Under the pieces are notes generated by a model that saw only the letters and a program-made list of their open reading frames with translations, was not told where the DNA came from and made no database searches. This document shows positions 18,557-26,822 of a stretch of DNA of 35,485 bases, one piece after another (the stretch's first letter is position 1; every line of letters begins with the position of its first letter). Source of the stretch: Bacillota bacterium (GTDB taxonomy: Bacteria > Bacillota > Limnochordia > DTU080 > JAAYLA01); contig JAAYLA010000192.1 of the NCBI GenBank assembly GCA_012522135.1, positions 1 through 35,485 on the forward strand, given 5' to 3'. The position numbers and the translations under genes were made by a program.

Positions 18557-19816
18557 ATGACCAGGCGTCTGTTGACAGTGTTATCCGTTTCCTTGCTTGC
18601 GGTCGCCTTGGCCTCGGGTTTTGCGTTCGCCCAGGAGCGCACCAAGGTGACGGTATGGCTCATCGGGCAGGAAGAGACGGGCTCGTACGGCCAGGTGTGG
18701 AAGATCATCAAGGAGCACATCGAAAATGACCTGCCCCACATCGAGGTCGATATGCAGTTCGGCGTGTCACCGGATACCCGCTACACCGTGGCTTACGCGG
18801 CGGGCATCGCGCCGGACGTGGTGACGCTTGCAACCCAAATGGCGCCGGCCTTTATCAACCAGGGCATGGTGTCGCCTTTGGATTTCGAAGTCTTCGGCGT
18901 GAGCAACGTCGACGAGTTCCGTGAGCTGTTTTACGCCGGCGCGCTGCGCAGCATCTACTTCCAGGACGAAATCTACTATTTCCCGGTCGAAGTGACGACT
19001 TGGGGCATGTACTACAACCCCGAGATGATGGACCGCTTCGGCGTCGGCCGGGACCAGGTGCCGCGGACTTGGGATGAACTGATCACGGTCGGCAAGCGGT
19101 TCATGCAGTCGGCGGACGGCGAGACGTGGGACACCGTAGGCCTTGCGCTCAACCGCGGCTGGCGCTGGCCGAGCTACCGCTACGTTGCGCTGCTGCGTCA
19201 GGCCGGCACGGACTGGCTGGTGAACGGCGAGCCGATGTTCGACAGCCCGCAGGCGATTGAAGCAATTTCGCTGTATGCGAGCCTGTTCCACGAAAACCAG
19301 ATCACCCATACGTTCAGCGAGCCGGCGCGGGCGTTTATCAACCAGCAGGCCGCCTTCTACCTCGGTCCCTCGTATGAGATCTTCACGTTGCGCGACCAGA
19401 TCCCGTTCGAGTGGGCTACGGCCGCGTATCCCGCGATCGACGTGAACAACCGGGTATCGACGAGCTACGCGTGGGGTTTGTTCGTCAACAGCCAATCCCA
19501 GGTGAAGAAGGAAGCCTGGGAGGTCGTCAAGTACCTCACCAGCGAGCGCTGGGCCCCCACTTGGCTCGCGACGAGCTCCCTTCTGATCCCGCGGGCCGGC
19601 GACTGGATCATGGACGTCATCGCGACGCAGCCGCAGCTCGCGCCGTTCATCATGGAACTGGAAGTCGCTCAGCTCGAGCTTTTCCATGAGAAGTACGGGC
19701 AGATCGTCAGCGAGATCACGACGGCGGACAACCAGATCATCGCCCGCACGGACAGCGTTTCCAACATCCTAACGCAGCTGAACGAAAGGATACGCGGCAT
19801 CCTAATGGGCGACTAA
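18557..19816 (+). CDS. ABC-type extracellular sugar-binding protein, family 1, non-lipoprotein signal peptide
   Basis: MTRRLLTVLSVSLLAVALASGFAFAQ signal; SBP fold sequence (YAAGIAPDVVTLATQMAPAFINQGMVSPLD ... WGMYYNPEMMDRFGV); RBS aaggaggag, ATG at 18557 rather than 18476. Confidence 0.9.
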   Translation: MTRRLLTVLSVSLLAVALASGFAFAQERTKVTVWLIGQEETGSYGQVWKIIKEHIENDLPHIEVDMQFGVSPDTRYTVAYAAGIAPDVVTLATQMAPAFINQGMVSPLDFEVFGVSNVDEFRELFYAGALRSIYFQDEIYYFPVEVTTWGMYYNPEMMDRFGVGRDQVPRTWDELITVGKRFMQSADGETWDTVGLALNRGWRWPSYRYVALLRQAGTDWLVNGEPMFDSPQAIEAISLYASLFHENQITHTFSEPARAFINQQAAFYLGPSYEIFTLRDQIPFEWATAAYPAIDVNNRVSTSYAWGLFVNSQSQVKKEAWEVVKYLTSERWAPTWLATSSLLIPRAGDWIMDVIATQPQLAPFIMELEVAQLELFHEKYGQIVSEITTADNQIIARTDSVSNILTQLNERIRGILMGD

Positions 19817-19826
19817 GGAAAATGAA

Positions 19827-19863
19827 AAAGATGACGCCCGCTGCTCCGGCGGGCGTCATCTTT
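19827..19863 (+). terminator. Strong hairpin between the SBP gene and nagZ
   Basis: Perfect 15-bp stem AAAGATGACGCCCGC (19827-19841) / GCGGGCGTCATCTTT (19849-19863), 7-nt loop. Confidence 0.8.
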
Positions 19864-19914
19864 GTGGACGGAGGGACGATCGAGGATGTGCCGCCACAGG
19901 GGGCCTGTAAGAAA

Positions 19915-21441
19915 ATGAACGACATGACGCTGAAGCAAGCCATCGGACAACTGTTTATGATCGGTATCCCCGGCGCTACGGTGGACGGCGCGTCGGAAGC
20001 CCTGCTCAAGCGATGGCAGATCGGTAACATCGTGCTGTTCGCCCGCAATCTGAAAGACGGCGTACAAGCCGCCCGGCTTACCGACGATCTACAGCGGCTG
20101 ATCACCGCCGAAACCGGCATACGGGCCTACATCAGCGCGGACCAGGAAGGCGGCATCGTGCTGCGGCTCGTGGACGGCGCCACGCCTTTCCCGGGAAATA
20201 TGGCCGTCGGCGCAACCGGTAAGCCCGAGTTCGCAGAGCAAATCGCGTACGCGATAGGTAGGGAGCTATTAGCCCTCGGCATCAACATGAATCTGGCGCC
20301 CGTCCTGGACGTGAACAACAACCCGAAAAACCCCGTCATCGGCGTCCGCTCGTTCGGCACCGATCCGGCCCGCGTCGCGAGGTTCGGCCGCGCCGCCGTC
20401 CGCGGTTACAAACGGGCAGGCATCGCCTGCGTGGCCAAACATTTCCCGGGCCACGGCGACACCGAGGCGGATTCCCACACCAGCCTGCCGACGATCCCGC
20501 GCGACTTGGGTGAATTGGAAAAGTGCGAGCTCCTGCCGTTCCGGGCAGCAATCGAGGAAGGCCTCGATGCGGTGATGACGGCCCACATCGCCTTCCCCAA
20601 GCTCGACGGCGTGCCGGCCACGTTGTCCAAGACGATTCTGACCGGCATCTTGCGCCGGCAGCTGGGCTTTAGCGGACTGATCCTTACCGACTCCATGCGC
20701 ATGGCGGGGGTAGCAGACTCCTACTCCCCTGCAGAAGCCGCGGTGATGGCCCTCAAGGCAGGTTGCGACATTCTGCTGTACAGCGGGATGGGCGAGGTGG
20801 AAGAAGCGGCGGTGCGGGCGGTACACGAGGCGGTAGCCCGCGGCGAGCTTTCCGAGGAGCGCATTTACGCCTCGGCCGAACGCATCGTCGCGGCGAAAAA
20901 GCGGCTCGTCCGGGAACGGCCTTCCGTGGACCTTGCCGCGCACGCGGACCTGGCGCGGCAAGTAAGCCGGAAAGCCGTCACTTTACGCCGGGACCGCGCC
21001 GGCCTCATCCCACTGCCCGTAGGGAACGTCACCGTGATCGAGGTGACCCGGCGGGCCATCACCCAAGTCGAAGAGCAGCTGCAGGAAACCGGCCTGCGGG
21101 CGCAGCTGGCCGATTTCCTGCCGGCCGCGCAGCACCTGGCGGCTCCGGCCAATCCGGATGCCCTTACGATCGAACAAGTGCTACGGGCCGCCCGGGGAGA
21201 CGTCGCGGTCGTCGTTACCCAAGACGCCTGGCGGCACGGCGGCCAACAAGATCTCCTGCGCCGGCTCGTCGCCCGCTATCCACAACGGATCATACACGTG
21301 GCCGGCCGCTTGCCCTATGATGTAGACCTCGTACCCGAAGTGCCGACGGCCCTGTGCATATACGACACGGTGACCCCGTCGATACGCGCCCTTCTTGAAG
21401 TACTTACCGGCCGCATCGAGCCTACCGGCAACCTGCCGTAA
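19915..21441 (+). CDS. nagZ: Glycoside hydrolase family 3 beta-N-acetylhexosaminidase
   Basis: ISADQEGGIVLRL, KHFPGHGDTEADSHTSLP, LILTDSMRMAGV. Start at ATG 19915 (or GTG 19888); the ORF-track start at 19822 lies upstream of and reads through the terminator. Confidence 0.9.
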   Translation: MNDMTLKQAIGQLFMIGIPGATVDGASEALLKRWQIGNIVLFARNLKDGVQAARLTDDLQRLITAETGIRAYISADQEGGIVLRLVDGATPFPGNMAVGATGKPEFAEQIAYAIGRELLALGINMNLAPVLDVNNNPKNPVIGVRSFGTDPARVARFGRAAVRGYKRAGIACVAKHFPGHGDTEADSHTSLPTIPRDLGELEKCELLPFRAAIEEGLDAVMTAHIAFPKLDGVPATLSKTILTGILRRQLGFSGLILTDSMRMAGVADSYSPAEAAVMALKAGCDILLYSGMGEVEEAAVRAVHEAVARGELSEERIYASAERIVAAKKRLVRERPSVDLAAHADLARQVSRKAVTLRRDRAGLIPLPVGNVTVIEVTRRAITQVEEQLQETGLRAQLADFLPAAQHLAAPANPDALTIEQVLRAARGDVAVVVTQDAWRHGGQQDLLRRLVARYPQRIIHVAGRLPYDVDLVPEVPTALCIYDTVTPSIRALLEVLTGRIEPTGNLP

Positions 21442-21466
21442 GGATCCGGCACACGGGCACAAAAAA

Positions 21467-21511
21467 CCGCGTTCCTGCGGCGGGCGCCATTGGCCCGTTG
21501 CAGGAACGCGG
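21467..21511 (-). terminator. Rho-independent terminator for the minus-strand small membrane protein gene
   Basis: Stem CCGCGTTCCTGC (21467-21478) / GCAGGAACGCGG (21500-21511) with inner CGGGC/GCCCG pairing; on the minus strand followed by TTTTTT. Confidence 0.8.
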
Positions 21512-21526
21512 GATCCGCGGCGTCAC

Positions 21527-21766
21527 TTACCTTCCCGCCCGCTCGTCGCCCGGACGGGGGTAGAAGCGGTTCTGGTTGAAAAGACCCCGGAACATGAGGA
21601 CGAGCAGAATCACCAACGGCACGGCGGAAACCGTCGCACCGATGACGAAAAATTGAGCCCACGGCTGGTCGAGATGGGAAAGGAACGCCCTCAGTCCGTC
21701 TTCGGCGGCCAAAGCGCTCGGCGATGCCAACGTGACGAAAAAGAGCAGCACAAGCAAGCGTTTCAT
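21527..21766 (-). CDS. Small secreted/membrane protein, unknown function
   Basis: MKRLLVLLFFVTLASPSALA signal plus one TM segment (FFVIGATVSAVPLVILLVLMF); G-rich RBS; good downstream terminator. Confidence 0.6.
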   Translation of the reverse strand: MKRLLVLLFFVTLASPSALAAEDGLRAFLSHLDQPWAQFFVIGATVSAVPLVILLVLMFRGLFNQNRFYPRPGDERAGR

Positions 21767-21881
21767 AAGGCAAAAGCCCCCTTCTTGCCCTTCCAACGCA
21801 GGATGATTGTCCCTTCCGGTACTTCCCCCTGCGCGGGCCCTTCTCCTTCATCGTACGCCCTTTATCTCTGCGCCTGACCGC

Positions 21882-23135
21882 CTACATCAGCCCTGCTTCT
21901 TTGCGCAGCCTCACCACTCCGTCGAGAATACGGTCGGCCACGTCGCGCTTCGACATCAAGGGCAGCTGCTCGATGCGGTCCGGGCCGAACACCAAATGGA
22001 CCTTGTTTGTGTCGACGCCGAAGCCGGCGCCCTCTTCGGTCACGTCGTTGGCCACCGCCAGATCGGCCTTCTTTTCCCGCAGTTTGCGCAAAGCCTGCTC
22101 CACGAGGTCGGAAGTTTCGGCCGCAAAAACGACGAGGGTCTGATCGGGCCGTTTCACCTTCCCTACCTCCGCCGCGATGTCGGGGTTGCGCACGAGCTGC
22201 AACGTCAACTCGTCCCCGCTAGCCTCCTTCTTGATCTTTTCGGCGGAAATCTCGCGCACCCGGTAGTCGGCCACGGCTGCGGCCTTAATGACGACATCCA
22301 CGCCGGGCAGCCGCGCCATGACGGCATCGCGCATCTGCACCGCGCTCTCTACGTCCACGCGCTCGACACCCCGGGGCGCAGGCAGGGCAGTGGGCCCGCT
22401 CACGAGCGTCACCCGCGCGCCCCTTTCCGCGGCAGCCTCGGCGATGGCGTAACCCATCTTGCCGGAGGAGCGGTTGACGATGTAACGGACGGGATCGATG
22501 GCCTCGTGGGTCGGCCCGGCTGTGACCAAGATGTGCAAGTGCTTGAGATCCGCCCGGCCCTCGAGAGCAGAGCGCCTCCAGGTGGCACCCGATGCCAACA
22601 GTTCCAAGGCCCGTTCGGCGATTTCCTTTGGATCGGCCAAGCGGCCCGGGCCAACGTTGCGCCGGGCCAACGGTCCCGTAGCGGGTCCGACGAAGTGGAC
22701 GCCGAGCTGCTTGAGCTTTGCGATGTTCGCCTGGGTAATCGGGTTCGTATACATGTCGGAGTCCATGGCCGGCGCGATCAGAATAGGGCAGGTACAGGAT
22801 AGCGCCATCGTCATGAGCAGGTTGTCGGCGATGCCGCACGCCATTTTGTTGATCACGTTGGCGGTCGCTGGCGCGATGACGAACAGATCGGCCCACTCCA
22901 TCCAGCCCAAATGCTGCATCATGGGCCCCTTTGGCTCCTCGAACATTTCGACCGCCACGTGATGGTACGAAAGTTCCCGGAAGGTCAGCGGCGTGACGAA
23001 CTCGGTGGCGGCTTTCGTCATGACGACCCGTACGTTGACGCCTTTCTCGGTCAAGCGGCGCAGCACTTCGACCGCTTTGTAGGCCGAGATGCCGCCCGAC
23101 ACGCCCAGTACCACGTTCTTGCCCTTTACTTGCAT
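21882..23135 (-). CDS. coaBC: Bifunctional phosphopantothenoylcysteine decarboxylase / phosphopantothenate-cysteine ligase
   Basis: LGVSGGISAYKAVEVLRRL, APATANVINKMACGIADNLL, APAMDSDMY, VTAGPTHEAIDPVRYIVNRSSGKMG, KAAAVADYR. ATG at 23135 with RBS gagagga. Confidence 0.95.
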   Translation of the reverse strand: MQVKGKNVVLGVSGGISAYKAVEVLRRLTEKGVNVRVVMTKAATEFVTPLTFRELSYHHVAVEMFEEPKGPMMQHLGWMEWADLFVIAPATANVINKMACGIADNLLMTMALSCTCPILIAPAMDSDMYTNPITQANIAKLKQLGVHFVGPATGPLARRNVGPGRLADPKEIAERALELLASGATWRRSALEGRADLKHLHILVTAGPTHEAIDPVRYIVNRSSGKMGYAIAEAAAERGARVTLVSGPTALPAPRGVERVDVESAVQMRDAVMARLPGVDVVIKAAAVADYRVREISAEKIKKEASGDELTLQLVRNPDIAAEVGKVKRPDQTLVVFAAETSDLVEQALRKLREKKADLAVANDVTEEGAGFGVDTNKVHLVFGPDRIEQLPLMSKRDVADRILDGVVRLRKEAGLM

Positions 23136-23161
23136 ACAGGTCAATCCTCTCTCACTCTAGT

Positions 23162-23301
23162 TGTGTACAGCCCTGCTTATGCACATCTCCACATACACAC
23201 ATGTTCACACACCGGGCGGGCGATCCTGCTCCCGCTTCGCATCGGGTTTTCCCGGGCGGCAGGAGAGCAGGCACTGGAGACGAACTGATAGGCTGTACAC
23301 A
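23162..23301. repeat. Inverted 11-mer TGTGTACAGCC (23162-23172) / GGCTGTACACA (23291-23301) in the coaBC-HTH intergenic region
   Basis: Exact reverse complements about 130 bp apart. Confidence 0.6.
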
Positions 23302-23368
23302 CTTTGTCGTCAGTTTGTCGTCATGTTGTCCACAAGTTGTACACAACCTGTGGATAACTTGTTCCCGA
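23292..23368. repeat. Run of seven imperfect 11-bp units with invariant TGT, DnaA-box-like
   Basis: GCTGTACACAC|TTTGTCGTCAG|TTTGTCGTCAT|GTTGTCCACAA|GTTGTACACAA|CCTGTGGATAA|CTTGTTCCCGA; includes TGTGGATAA (reverse complement of TTATCCACA) at 23349-23357. Confidence 0.65.
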
Positions 23369-23383
23369 AGGGTGGCCGCCCCT

Positions 23384-23647
23384 ATGCAAATCGAGATCCG
23401 CGGCGCGGAAAGGCTCAGTTTCCGCGAACGCCAAGTAGTCGCACTGAAGGAAATGGGAAGCAGCAACGAAGCAGTGGCAAAGCGCCTGGGCCTTAGCGTG
23501 GCGACGGTAGCCACGCTGTACAGCCGCGCCAAGAGGAAGGGGTACCAAGTGGTGATGGTCCTCTCGGGCGATCCGCTCGGCATCATGGGAGAGGACGACG
23601 ATCCGTTCACTGCGCCCGAGGGTGAGGAGGACGACGGGTTGGCCTAA
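23384..23647 (+). CDS. Small helix-turn-helix DNA-binding protein (sigma region 4/LuxR-type HTH) with acidic C-terminus
   Basis: LSFRERQVVALKEMGSSNEAVAKRLGLSVATVATLYSRAKRKGY HTH; GEDDDPFTAPEGEEDDGLA tail; ATG after gaagggtgg. Confidence 0.7.
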   Translation: MQIEIRGAERLSFRERQVVALKEMGSSNEAVAKRLGLSVATVATLYSRAKRKGYQVVMVLSGDPLGIMGEDDDPFTAPEGEEDDGLA

Positions 23648-23652
23648 AAGTG

Positions 23653-23692
23653 CGGCAGGTGACGGTGCGCGCCGGCGCTTCCGTACCTGCCG
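23653..23692 (+). terminator. Hairpin after the HTH gene
   Basis: CGGCAGGT (23653-23660) / ACCTGCCG (23685-23692) followed by TTTGCTTA. Confidence 0.4.
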
Positions 23693-23697
23693 TTTGC

Positions 23698-24360
23698 TTA
23701 CCTTTGCATCCGAACCGCCAAGGTGCGGATCACGTCGGCCGTATCCTCCGTCTGATCGGCTGTCTCCTCCATCGCTTCGATCAGATCGTGGATCATCAAT
23801 AGCCGGGCGGCACTTAGGTCCATGGCGAAGATGCGGCTCAGCAGCTCCGCCTTCTGCCGGTCGCACTCCTCCTCCACCTCTTCGACCTCTGTACACTTCT
23901 GCAACGTCTCGGCCGCCGTGCCCCGGTAGAGGGTGTCCAAGGCATCCTTCAGCCGCTCCGTCCCCGTGATGAGCAGCTCGGCAAAGCGCTTCAAGTCACC
24001 GGCCAGCTCCTCGGGGAAGGGCGTGTCGAACAAAACGAGGATGCGCGAAGCGCCGTTAGCTTGGTCGGCAATGTAGTCCAGGCGTTCGATGAACCGGACG
24101 AGGTCGTCCCGCTCGGAAGGGAGCAGGAGGCCTTCGGACAAGGAAGCCAGAAGGTCACGCCGGATTTGGTCTGCGACCCGCTCCGCCTCGACGACTTGTC
24201 CATGGAGGGTGCGGTTGGCGTCCATGTCGCCCGCCGCGCACGCAGTCAGCTGGTCCTTTAGGAGCCGGACCACTTCGCGCACCTTCTCCACATGTTTGTC
24301 CACTTCCACCAGGACTCTTCTGCCGTCACGCGCTCCGATCCAAGCAAAGATATTGGGCAT
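23698..24360 (-). CDS. DUF47 (PhoU-like) family protein, Pit accessory protein
   Basis: MPNIFAWIGARDGRRVLVEVDKHVEKVREVVRLLKDQL ... VRFIERLDYIADQANGASRILVLFD ... IHDLIEAMEETADQTEDTADVIRTLAVR; RBS gaaggagg. The longer ORF upstream is out of frame with the PiT gene. Confidence 0.9.
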   Translation of the reverse strand: MPNIFAWIGARDGRRVLVEVDKHVEKVREVVRLLKDQLTACAAGDMDANRTLHGQVVEAERVADQIRRDLLASLSEGLLLPSERDDLVRFIERLDYIADQANGASRILVLFDTPFPEELAGDLKRFAELLITGTERLKDALDTLYRGTAAETLQKCTEVEEVEEECDRQKAELLSRIFAMDLSAARLLMIHDLIEAMEETADQTEDTADVIRTLAVRMQR

Positions 24361-24374
24361 GTAAGACGCCTCCT

Positions 24375-25346
24375 TCAGCCTCCGACGATCATCTTCAGTA
24401 CGAAAAAGAGCACAAAGGATACTGCGCCGGCTCCGATCGGTGTGAACGCCCACGCCAGGACGATGTCGCGGGCCGTGCGCAAATTCACCGCCGAACGTCC
24501 GTAGACGAGGCCGATGCCGAATATCGCCCCGATGATGGAGTGGGTCGTCGATACCGGGATCCCGGCCAAGGTGTAAAGATGGACGTTGAGGGCCGCGGCC
24601 AGCTCCGCCATGAACGCCATGGGCGGTGTGAGGGCGAGAATCCTCGTCCCGACCGTCTGCATCACGCGGTAACCCCACATTAGGACGCCCAAGGCGATGG
24701 CCAAACCGCCCATCGCCGCGGCCGTGAAAGGTCCAAGCAGCCCCGCCCCGACGATCACGCCGGTCGCATTGGCCACGTCGTTGGCTCCCCACGAAAAAGC
24801 CATATATATCCCGCTGAGGGTGAGGAGCCAAGCCCAGACCCGCTGGGATACTTCCCTGCCGGCCAGCAGCCTGCTCATCAACCGGTACAGAACGTAGGCG
24901 GTAATGGCTGCACCGATAGGAGTTGCAATCCAGGCGACAAAAATCTCGCCGAGCTTGGCCCAAATGATCGGGACGCCGCCGGCCGCGAGCCCCGCGCCCG
25001 CCACCGCGCCGACGGTCGAGTGGGTGGTGGATACGGGCAGGCCGAGGTACGTTGCCAAGGTCAGCCAGGCACCTGCGCCGAACATCGCCGAGATAGCGAT
25101 CAAGGTCGCCGTCTCCGCTGCAACCGTATCCAAGGGCACGATGCCGCGGCCTATCGTCTTGATCACGCCCGAACCCATGGTGACTGCGCCCAGAAAACCA
25201 AAGACGGCGACGATGAGTACCGCCTCGCGCATCTTGCGCACGCCGGCGCCGACGGCGGTTCCCATGGAGTTCGCGCCGTCGTTGGCGCCCAGATTCCATC
25301 CCACGTAAAGGCCGCCAACAATTGTGAGCAGTCCGAGCAGTGTCAC
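24375..25346 (-). CDS. Inorganic phosphate transporter, PiT family
   Basis: GWNLGANDGANSMGTAVGAG, LPVSTTHSTVGAVAGAG, WGANDVANATG, IPVSTTHSIIGAIFGIG; GTG start at 25346 with RBS gggggaggat. Confidence 0.95.
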   Translation of the reverse strand: MTLLGLLTIVGGLYVGWNLGANDGANSMGTAVGAGVRKMREAVLIVAVFGFLGAVTMGSGVIKTIGRGIVPLDTVAAETATLIAISAMFGAGAWLTLATYLGLPVSTTHSTVGAVAGAGLAAGGVPIIWAKLGEIFVAWIATPIGAAITAYVLYRLMSRLLAGREVSQRVWAWLLTLSGIYMAFSWGANDVANATGVIVGAGLLGPFTAAAMGGLAIALGVLMWGYRVMQTVGTRILALTPPMAFMAELAAALNVHLYTLAGIPVSTTHSIIGAIFGIGLVYGRSAVNLRTARDIVLAWAFTPIGAGAVSFVLFFVLKMIVGG

Positions 25347-25438
25347 GAATATCCTCCCCCAACGACGACCGCAGAGGCCGAGCCAAGAAAAAAACGGCGG
25401 CAAAGCGGAGCGCACGGCGACGGCCTTTCCGTCTTAGG

Positions 25439-26821
25439 TTAGGCCTCTTCCTCCGTCCACGCCTCGAGCAAGAAGGACAAGAGCGCATCCAAAGTCCAAA
25501 TGACGACCGTGACGGCCATGATCATGACCCAAACGCCCCAAAGCCGGTTCTTGCGCACGTTATAGGCTTCCGCCGCTACCGCCGCCTTAAAGCCCTCCCG
25601 GTCGGAAGCGAGGTAGAAATGCTTCGCTGCGTCCTGCGGCCGCTCGAGGGATAAATACGCGCCGGCCAGCCAGCGGCGAAGCGACTGCAATCGGGGCTCC
25701 CGTTCCACAAGCTGCTCAAACAACAGGAGCGCGCCAGGGCCGTCACCACGGGAAGCAGCGACGACCGCCTCGCGCATCATGGTCCCGGCCTCGTTCAGAC
25801 GGTACGTCCTGAGGCCGCGCGCATAGACTACCAACAAAGCCCCTCCCGGCAGAGCGGTGACCGATCGCGCGTCCCCGAGGCCGTCTCCGTGCGGAGGCGC
25901 GTGAAGGATTACCCGGGCGCCGGGACTCAGTTGGACCAGGTGGCCCGCCTGATCGACGATCGTGATAAACCCGAGCTCGTCGACGTCCAACGAAACGAAC
26001 GGCCGGTCCCAATACGACAAGGCCCAAATCCACGTCGTATCCACCGGAACGAACGTATCGACACCGGCCCGAGAAAGCTTTGCTACCGGCAGCCCGCTCT
26101 CGTGTCCTCCGCTCACATATACGTAACCGTCCCGGGCGACCATGTCGGTCACGTGGCCGTAGCCGTACCGGGCCACCGCCGCTTCACCCGTCCAGACGAC
26201 GATGCCGGGGGAGGGCCCGCCGTTCAAGATGAGCAGCGCCTCGCCGTCCTGGACCGCTTGCACCGGGAAAAGCTCGACGGCTGCCCCTTCTCGCCGGTAC
26301 ACGACTTCCACGTTCCCGTCGGAATCGACGTACCCTACGATCCCGGAGGGGTCTGCCACCAGTAGACGGCCGTCCGGTGCGAGGGCGACGTCGCGGGGCG
26401 AGGGCATCTCATCGAGAGGCAGGCTGCGGGTCACCGTTCCTTCGGCGATGCCGTAGTGGATGAGCCGGCCGTCGCCGCTGGCGATCCAGACCCCGCTGCC
26501 GTCGGCAGAAAGGGTGGAGCCGTACAGGTCACCCTCGACCGGTGCGGTGCCGGCTACGGAGAAGCCCTCAATCGGCGTGGGCCGCATGTCGCTCGGGGTG
26601 AGCCCTTCCTCCTCGAGCTCCTGCCGGACAGCCCTTTCCATCACCCGGGCCAGCCAGTTGTCCGAGAAGACGAACACGAGAAACGCCGCGACGCTGGCCA
26701 CGATCCCGATGATGCGCAGGATGCGCAGGACGGCGCCGATGCGCTGCAAGGCTGCGAGGTCCCTGAGCCGGCCGGGCCCCCGCCCTTCCCCGTTCTGGAC
26801 TCCGTTCCCGCCGGTCCGCAT
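25439..26821 (-). CDS. Membrane protein with beta-propeller-like lumenal region and TPR-like segment
   Basis: N-terminal TM (IIGIVASVAAFLVFVFSDNWLA), repeats such as SPRDVALAPDGRLLVADPSGIVGYVDSDG, C-terminal TM (LWGVWVMIMAVTVVIWTLDALLSFLL). Confidence 0.75.
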   Translation of the reverse strand: MRTGGNGVQNGEGRGPGRLRDLAALQRIGAVLRILRIIGIVASVAAFLVFVFSDNWLARVMERAVRQELEEEGLTPSDMRPTPIEGFSVAGTAPVEGDLYGSTLSADGSGVWIASGDGRLIHYGIAEGTVTRSLPLDEMPSPRDVALAPDGRLLVADPSGIVGYVDSDGNVEVVYRREGAAVELFPVQAVQDGEALLILNGGPSPGIVVWTGEAAVARYGYGHVTDMVARDGYVYVSGGHESGLPVAKLSRAGVDTFVPVDTTWIWALSYWDRPFVSLDVDELGFITIVDQAGHLVQLSPGARVILHAPPHGDGLGDARSVTALPGGALLVVYARGLRTYRLNEAGTMMREAVVAASRGDGPGALLLFEQLVEREPRLQSLRRWLAGAYLSLERPQDAAKHFYLASDREGFKAAVAAEAYNVRKNRLWGVWVMIMAVTVVIWTLDALLSFLLEAWTEEEA

Positions 26822-26822
26822 G

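Noticed and set aside
18767-19687. 306-aa minus-strand ORF antisense to the SBP
   Set aside because: Antisense artefact of GC-rich coding sequence.
23698-25488. 596-aa minus-strand ORF fusing DUF47 to a long N-terminal extension
   Set aside because: The extension is an alternate frame of the PiT phosphate transporter gene; DUF47 has its own RBS and ATG at 24360. High-GC frame artefact.
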